Shown piece by piece: positions 57,812-64,000 of a DNA stretch of 64,000 nt. Origin of the DNA: Aphidius gifuensis (taxonomy: Eukaryota; Arthropoda; Insecta; Hymenoptera; Braconidae). A program made the position numbers and the translations under genes. The notes beneath the pieces are model-generated. The model ran no database searches, was not told the DNA's origin, and saw nothing but the letters and a program-made list of their open reading frames with translations. Location: the NCBI RefSeq assembly GCF_014905175.1, contig NC_057789.1:18402496-18466495 (forward strand), read 5' to 3'. Numbering within the stretch: the stretch's first letter is position 1; each line of letters begins with the position of its first letter.

Positions 57812-58321
57812 TTTGTATTTTTTTTTAAAAGTATTATCAAACAACCTCATCCCGTGACAAACCAAACTTAAAGAAATCGTGGGAAATTCGGAAAACATAC
57901 AGCGCTGACAAAACGAAACTGCAGCGCCCTACTGAAAATATCATATGATAAAAACGGGAAATACATTACCTACTTTTTGTGGGAATTTTGAAAATATTAT
58001 TATTATGAAAGTTATTAAATTATTAAATTATTAAATTATTGAATTATTATTATTATTGTTATTGATGAAAAATAATAATATATTATAATAATAATAAAAA
58101 AACATTATTTAAAAGTTAGTTAAATTTATTAACAATAAAATAAATGGAAAATAATAACAATAATTACCTTTGCGAAATGTAATATGACATCTTGCGAAAA
58201 AACCAATATGGCATCGTATAAAAACAGGACCCCGGGAATTTCAAAATTTCAAAAATTTAAAATGGCGTCTTATAGAAACACCAATATGGCGCCTCACAAA
58301 AAATCGAACCCCCCATAGCGA

Positions 58322-58920
58322 TTAATTAATTAATCGAACTCCATACGACCATCTGTGCGCACACCTCGATGCGACTCTCCGGTGGGAGTGTCGAAGTAGG
58401 GGATACGAATCTGTCGTAGCCAGGGTAGGAATCCGGATTATCCACTCGTGGTGAATGTCTACCAAGTCAACACTGACATTCAGGCGAAAATGGATGTCAC
58501 TACACTTTTCACATAATCGATGCTTTTTTACACATTCTTGAAAAGATGGAATGCATTCGCTCAACATTTGATCAAAAACATATTTAGATCGTGGGATGAT
58601 GTTCGTTAACGGAAGTACATCACTAAAAAACTGCAGCAGCTCACTGAAAGCTTTTTTTGTCATTGCATTTGTTAAAAAAATTTTTAATAAACGATGGGAA
58701 TTTTCACCAAGATTCATTTTTGCATTTTCGTAAATTGGTTCATTCATGTTATAGCTTTTATTTCTTTCTTCATCTGTTAAATAAAGACGAGCAGAAAAAA
58801 TATTTTAAAAAGATAATATTTTCATTTTAATATTAATATTTAATTCAATTCTATTTACCAAAAGCATCTTCTGTAATATCATCAGTTGATGAGCTTCGAT
58901 GGCTAATTATTTCTTTCTGT
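58322..58920 (-). pseudogene. N-terminal fragment of a tnp2/EnSpm-like transposase gene, two exons
   Basis: Exon 58862-58920 (KEIISHRSSSTDDITEDAF) splices in phase 1 to 58322-58779 (DEERNKSYNMNEPIYENAKM..). PIYENAKMNLGEN, LLKIFLTNAMTKKAFSELLQ, IIPRSKYVFDQML and CEKC follow the N-terminal plan of the same superfamily as the 35-kb ORF. After about residue 120 similarity ends and the catalytic part is missing. Truncated, not a working transposase. Confidence 0.55.
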
Positions 58921-59289
58921 TAAATGAATACCGAAAAAAAAAATATATTATAATTGCTTGTTAATTCAAAATAAATTATAACAAAAAACATAATAACAAA
59001 CGTCTTGGGCTATATAAAACATGATCTTATTTCAACAATATTTGAGCACAAAAATTAAAAATATATAAACTATATTTAATTTCAATTTAAATTATATTCA
59101 AAATATATTTCAAATTGATATAGAATATATTTCAATTGTATTTTATATTTATTTGGAATATATTCGAAAGAAAATATAAATTATATCAATTTTTAATTCA
59201 AATTATATTCAAAATATATTTTATATTTATTTAGAATATATTCAAAAAAAAGAATTAAAATATAATTTTTAACTTGCTTATTATAATTT

Positions 59290-59480
59290 ATTTATATTTC
59301 TAATAAACGATGGGAATTTTCACCAAGATTCATTTGAGCAGTAGAAATATTGAAAAAAAATAATATTTTCATTTTAATATTATTATTTAATTAAATTCTA
59401 TTTACCAAATGCATCTTCTGCAACATCGTCAGTTGATGAGCTTTAATGGTTAATTATTTCTTCGTCTGTTAACAGAATTT
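59290..59480 (-). repeat. Second copy of the transposase-fragment exon region
   Basis: TAATAAACGATGGGAATTTT and CACCAAGATTCATT repeat 58690-58720. GCATCTTCTGCAACATCGTC..AGTTGATGAGC repeats the small exon at 58862-58920, with a lost frame. This is a local tandem duplication. Confidence 0.65.
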
Positions 59481-59702
59481 TTTCCAATTGATGAAAAAAA
59501 TGTTTATAATAATAATGATGAGTTATAATGATATATTTTTCAATTTAACTTGTGATAAAAAATTGTAATACTCTTGTCGAGATCTAGAGTATTGTATATC
59601 ATCTTGTGTATAAGAATTTATATTTCTATATCCTGATTATGGAATAAAATTTTTAACATATTTTTTTTTTACTGTTCTTCAAAAGACAAAAAAGAAAAAT
59701 GT

Positions 59703-59883
59703 TTTGGGAGTCGTTTTTTTACCTGCCCCCTTTCCCTCTGGGCCGCTTGCTCGCGTTCCCCCCTCGAGCACCAACAAACTCCGTGGGGCCCATACGCGAC
59801 TATTCCTCGCGGCACACTACCCTGTTAAACTACCCTCAAAAAACTACCCTTAAAAAACCACCCCTATTATTTTATTTATTATG
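59703..59883 (-). repeat. Right terminal inverted repeat of the 7.6-kb element
   Basis: Reads GGGAGTCGTTTTTTTACCTG ... GCTTGCTCGCGTTCCCCCCT ... AACTACCCTCAAAAAACTAC, the reverse complement of the left arm. Confidence 0.8.
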
Positions 59884-60140
59884 GGCTCTAGCGTTCGAGT
59901 CAGCGCAGGTGCAATTTTTTTTTTTATTTCATTTTTAATTTTTTTTTATATTATTGCATTTATTATTTTATTATTCAATTTTTTAAAATAATATTTCAAG
60001 TATGACTCATTTTTGTATGGAGGTGGAAATTATGTAATATAGGAAAATAATTAAGACATAGGTTATTGATATTTATTTTTATTTGAACATGTGTTTTCTT
60101 TTAATATTCATTTCCATTCGACATACTTTTCTTACAAAAT

Positions 60141-60755
60141 TTAACCAGTTTTGTCAACACTACAATTTTTATTTGAAGACATTTTATTTAAAAAATTTTT
60201 TTTTATACGTCTAGCATGTACAAGTGCACACTCATGATATGGTAAATTATTATGAATTATACATTTAGATTTAGATGTTTCTGTTGCTACAAATATAGTC
60301 CATTCATTCATATTTTCAGCGTTTATAATATCTCGACCAAGAAGATTCTGTACATACATTACAGACTCGTCTCCACATGTAATAATTAATTTACTTTGTT
60401 TTGCAATTGAACGTAAAATATCAAGTACTCTTCCTATGTCGCTCTCTCCATCAAACCAATGTAGTCCATGTATTTCTTTTAGTCGTCGTTGATTTTCAAC
60501 TTTGACAGTCATAGGTAGTTCTGAATATTCACAGGGCGGGGTGAGAATGACTGAGTACCAAGATGTTATAAATTCTAGTTTATCCAAAAAATTTTTCCAC
60601 ATATATACTACAAATGAAATTCCTTTTCTTGAAGTATTGTCACAAGTTTGAATACTAATTCGATAATCTTCTCCAAATCCAACACGTAAGTTTTTCGTTT
60701 TAGACTTATTAAGTGCAACTGAATGTGACAGAAGAAGATTACTAGTTGACTCCAT
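60141..60755 (-). CDS. Uncharacterised 204-aa ORF next to the envelope relic
   Basis: Intact from ATG at 60755. Seen: LRVGFGEDYRISIQT, GISFVVYMWKNFLDKL, an acidic GLHWFDGESDIGRVLDIL, CGDESVMYVQNLLGRDIINA, and a terminal Cys/His cluster (CIIHNNLPYHECALVHARRI) that could bind metal. This pattern (YVQ..LLG..I..., then C..H...CA) recalls small uncharacterised proteins often found among arthropod virus-like elements, but I cannot name the family. It lies between the TIR element and the envelope relic on the same strand. Confidence 0.5.
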   Translation of the reverse strand: MESTSNLLLSHSVALNKSKTKNLRVGFGEDYRISIQTCDNTSRKGISFVVYMWKNFLDKLEFITSWYSVILTPPCEYSELPMTVKVENQRRLKEIHGLHWFDGESDIGRVLDILRSIAKQSKLIITCGDESVMYVQNLLGRDIINAENMNEWTIFVATETSKSKCIIHNNLPYHECALVHARRIKKNFLNKMSSNKNCSVDKTG

Positions 60756-60823
60756 CGTTAACTTTTAATTTTACCTATCATTACATCGTCTTTTATACAA
60801 TTAGATATTGAATAGTGGGGAAA

Positions 60824-62706
60824 TTAATAAGGAGAGGCATAAGATATTGAGGTGGGGACGGGCTTTACATCTATATGACACTTTGCTTTTTTGAAGAAAG
60901 ATAAAATTTTTTTTATAATAATTATAATTGGTGGAAATAAAATTATGGAGGTTAATATTGTAGCCATAATAATTTCACCAAGAATAATTTTTAATATAAT
61001 ATTTTTTGACTTTTTTTTTTCATTTATTTTTTCTTTTTGATCTAATATTTCATTTCTTATTTCTTTAAGAGATATATGATAAATCAATACCGCTGGGTTT
61101 GGTGATGAATAGTTTGTTTCTCCTATAGTAAAATCAACAATTTCAAGCAATAGTTTTGTAACATTAAATGTTGCTGTAGTTTTAAATTCATATATGGTAT
61201 CAATATTGACTACCTGTTAACCGAAAAATGATCCGTAATTTAGGCGTGCGTGGCAACCTGCTTGGATCCGTAGTATACCAACACCACGAATAACAATAGT
61301 TTTTTTTTTCTTGTCTCCACTCAGTATATGTATTTCTTGTTCTCCTGGTAAACCATATAACCATCCTTTTTCATTACTTAATTTTTTCCAGTACGGCGTC
61401 AAATGACGAGAAATTTTAATATCACAATTAAGTAAAGGTGATTCATTAATTTTTGTAATTAGAGATATCTCACAACCAGCTTGATGTGAACTCTCATACA
61501 TCGGATATGATAATGATTCACATATATGTATATTCACACTTGCTTGACGAAAAGGTCAATCAATTTTATTTTTCACAAGTGTATATTGTGATTGATCTGA
61601 TGACAAAATCAAATAATTAGCTCTAGGTTTTATCCACGCTGATCCTATCGTATTATTACCTAATTGTTGAGCAATAGGATACGATCTTAATTTATGTATA
61701 TGATAAATTTTATCTTCAGTCAATGGAATTCTCATTGAAACAAATAATCTACCATTGTCATAGCCTATATCAATTTGTGATATTTTACTCAAATGACCAG
61801 CTACTGCATCTCTTATATTCATAGGTAAATTAAATTCACCACTATGTTTTGCAAAAAACTCAAGCGAGCCTTCTAATTTTTCTGACGATAATATTTCAGG
61901 ATGAAGTATATTCAGCTTTGATAAATTAAAGGAATCGATTAAAACTTTTAAAAAATGATTATATCCATCTACTACAGTAGCAAAGTCATCTAAATAGATA
62001 ATTGTTTGATAATAAAGCTCCCAATATGCTCGTGTTTCTTTCTCACGATCATAACCTAACCATTTATTAAAATCTTTATATGTTATATATGACGAGCCAA
62101 GTGTTGAATTTCCTATAGTTGAATAATCTATTAAATTTTTTTTTAAATCGTTCTCCTTCAGCTGGTAATATATGCGTTAGATTCTCGAGGTCCGATACAA
62201 AATTTTTTTTTCCTTCAACATGTTATCAATTTTAATATTGTATAATCTAGATTCTTCATCACTCAAAGATGTGAAAAAAGACTTGCCTATAAAAGTATTT
62301 CGATCAATAAATACGTCACGCTTTTGTTTTATATCTTTCTCTATTTCAGGTTGCGTGGAAATTGCTCTTAATTGACGTACATATTCTTCTGTAAAATTTA
62401 GTTTTAATTGTACCGATCTTAGCCTTTGGATCGTGCAGCCACACAAGCTAAGTGTATAATGCATCACATGTGTACATCTCTCTTTCAATGTATTTACGGC
62501 CAGCAATACGTCATTATTTAAATATGGCTGTTTTATATACCAATCTAATTCTATGAATGTTATTATCTTCTAGTTATTTATTGAAAATTTAAAATCGTAT
62601 AAATAATCGTGAAATAATCCTGCACCTGTTTGTATTTGTTTGACTGTATAGTCATTTTTACTTGCAGCCGAAACACTTAACACAGAAGAAATTATAAATA
62701 GATACA
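60824..62706 (-). pseudogene. Baculovirus-F/errantivirus-type envelope fusion protein relic
   Basis: From 62706 leftwards: a hydrophobic signal-like start (MYLFIISSVLSVSA), Cys-containing ectodomain with early stop, then a segment (62177-62506) with the family's cleavage-plus-fusion region in degenerate form (basic KR, then IGKSFF..LSDEES). A frameshift follows. Then comes a segment with the SMRIPLTEDKIYHIHKLRS motif typical of Baculo_F (61556-61822), a further frame (61217-61537) with the CE..I, NCDI and GVGILRIQAGC motifs, and a terminal membrane helix (near 60900-60980) with a basic tail. Several frameshifts and stops break it, so no functional fusogen is encoded. No adjacent reverse transcriptase, gag or LTR was seen. 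It could belong to an errantivirus or to a Maverick-like element. Confidence 0.65.
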
Positions 62707-62709
62707 TTG

Positions 62710-63468
62710 TACCTTTTTAATAAACTAACATGAAATATGATTTATCAGCTCTATTTATACTTATTTTATGGTAATTACCGCCACCTGTACTTGAAATATT
62801 TATTACAATTATTATTTGAGTGACATACTTGCATGAAATAGCCCATATTTACATAATACAATGACACACCTGAGCGTCACAGCTGGATAGAAAGAGAGCA
62901 ACGAAAAAAGCAGGTATAGGAAAAAATGCAAATGAAAATAGAAACTTCTCTATTCTTTATACAAAAATATATTTTTTCTTTTGACTACAATATTTTTTGT
63001 TCGAAAAATAATTATTTACTGTCTTGGTATTTTTTCAACTATATTTATTTTTAATGGAACTGTTTACTGCTGGCGCCGTATTTTTTCAAATTCAGGGTGA
63101 ATACAGGGGTCTAAAGATCTATTATGCGAGGAAAAAATGTCCTTTTGATTATTTAAAATGTATAAAATTAAAATGCTAGAATATAAAATTAGTTTGAGTT
63201 TATTTTTTCCAAAGAAAATTTTTTTTTTGAATAGAAAACTTTTTTGTTTATTGTCTGGCAGCACTATTATTCAATTTAAAATTGTACCCCGAGTGTTTAG
63301 AAAGAATATAGATCTATTATATATTTAAAAGCGATCTTTATTAGCTTTTTTGGAAGATATCAAAAATTTAAATTTCAAGTTACAATAGATTATGCAAAAT
63401 AGCAACTGGTAAATTATTTTTTTTTTAAAAAAGAGAAAAAATTATTTAAAAAAAGATTTTTCAAAAAA
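62710..63468. other. AT-rich sequence, no gene recognised
   Basis: Only short ORFs with A/T-biased content separate the envelope relic from the fourth tRNA-like unit. Confidence 0.4.
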
Positions 63469-63525
63469 TGAATTGACGCATAGAAGGACGTCGGAGTTAA
63501 CTTGATGAAACTTGAAAAAATAGAA

Positions 63526-63597
63526 AGCCCTGTGGTCTAGTGGTCAAGGCGTTTGCCCGGAAAGCAAAAGACCCGGGTTCGATTCCCGGCGGGGGAA
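63526..63597 (+). tRNA. tRNA-like unit, copy 4 (dispersed)
   Basis: Same 72-nt body as the three tandem copies, on the opposite strand. The same upstream flank (GAATTGACGCATAGAAGGAC, TCAAGTT-type sequence in sense orientation) and T6 terminator are present. The shared unit runs from about 63468 to 63633. Anticodon-position bases are GGA with C at position 33. Confidence 0.6.
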
Positions 63598-63746
63598 CTT
63601 CGTTATTTTTTCTAGGTTTCTGGTTTTTTTCAATCTGAATTCCAACCAAATCTTTTAAAATCATATCACCGGGAGTCGTACAAGTTACGCGCATTTATAC
63701 GTTCAAACGTCCAAAGATAATTAAAAAAATACGTGGTCAGTTAAAA

Positions 63747-63995
63747 TTGAAAAGTAGTATGAAGGAAATCTATTATATCATGAAATATATGACTCCGATT
63801 GATAATTTAGCACAATCGTTTGAAGATTTTGAGGGTAATATAAAAATATTTAGAGACGATTTCGATGAAGATCGGATAAATGAAATATTAACAAAAGATA
63901 ATCCAGTAAAAAAAATTTTATATGGTTTTTTAAAAAGGTGTACCAATGCTATCAAAATCGGAGCTTTATCAAAAGAATGTTACGAAAGTATTTAA
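63747..63995 (+). CDS. Small hypothetical ORF
   Basis: 82 aa, charged (YMTPIDNLAQSFEDFEGNIK, VKKILYGFLKRC). An in-frame stop lies near the window edge. No family recognised. It could be a chance ORF or one exon of a gene continuing beyond the window. Confidence 0.25.
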   Translation: MKSSMKEIYYIMKYMTPIDNLAQSFEDFEGNIKIFRDDFDEDRINEILTKDNPVKKILYGFLKRCTNAIKIGALSKECYESI

Positions 63996-64000
63996 ATAAT

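Larger units (their letters stand above)
52227..59883. mobile_element. 7.6-kb TIR-bounded composite element with DNA polymerase B relic
   Basis: Left TIR 52227-52400 reads ATAATAAGGGTAGTTTTTTA ... GGTGCTCGAGGGGGGAACGC ... CAGGTAAAAAAACGACTCCC. The right arm, 59703-59883, is its reverse complement with few changes. Between them, all recognised coding remnants are on the minus strand. Long TIRs beginning AG and a protein-primed polymerase suggest a Maverick/Polinton-like element reduced by deletion. No integrase, ATPase, protease or capsid gene was seen. A target duplication is unreadable in the AT-rich flanks. Confidence 0.6.

Noticed and set aside
60141..62706. Proviral integration of a bracovirus or nudivirus gene cluster
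   Set aside because: Only an envelope relic and one unknown ORF are visible; no nudivirus core gene or wasp-integration motif was recognised.

Overview
The window is AT-rich eukaryotic DNA with spliced genes, Pol III-type tRNA-like units and dense mobile-element debris. The recognisable proteins (Nischarin, Smaug, KIF23/Pavarotti, eEF1G, EF1-alpha, Nup98 and a DUF4806-type protein) fit an insect. The DUF4806-like gene and the overall texture suggest a hymenopteran, possibly a braconid parasitoid; that last step is inference.

0-15.6 kb is mostly decayed gene copies and nonautonomous DNA transposons. It holds a broken, intron-retaining PP2A-A copy, an MTG2/Obg GTPase pseudogene and an eEF1G pseudogene. 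Among these lie several elements with readable terminal inverted repeats (TIRs) and target-site duplications (TSDs): Harbinger-like with TTA, mariner-like with TA, and hAT-like with 8 bp. One TIR-bounded block at 14.68-15.54 kb carries three tandem tRNA-like units.

17.5-19.1 kb is a two-exon Nischarin gene (PX domain plus leucine-rich repeats) on the minus strand. 19.2-22.2 kb is a MITE cluster. 22.2-29.3 kb is satellite DNA of two kinds: a roughly 200-bp palindromic unit, then a 100-base assembly gap, then a roughly 290-bp unit with recurrent twin-hairpin inserts. Copies of both repeat types also occur inside bounded transposons elsewhere in the window, which suggests both satellites began as tandem repeats inside nonautonomous elements.

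30.4-31.0 kb is an intact dsRNA-binding-motif ORF. 35.0-37.4 kb is an intact 798-aa EnSpm/tnp2-like transposase ORF. 38.2-39.8 kb holds Nup98-like and EF1-alpha pseudogene fragments.

40.7-47.5 kb is a seven-exon DUF4806-like gene whose exons join in frame to 462 aa. Its 4.8-kb fourth intron contains an antisense KIF23 pseudogene, which is itself split by a polyadenylated Smaug retrocopy.

47.7-50.2 kb is a hAT-like element swollen by palindromic repeats. 52.2-59.9 kb is bounded by roughly 150-bp inverted repeats. It contains a broken protein-primed DNA polymerase B relic (Maverick/Polinton-like), a five-exon poly-aspartate gene with duplicated exons, and the N-terminal part of a second transposase-like gene. 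60.1-62.7 kb holds an uncharacterised ORF and a decayed baculovirus-F/errantivirus-type envelope relic. A fourth tRNA-like unit lies at 63.5 kb. Intact coding capacity is limited to a handful of genes.
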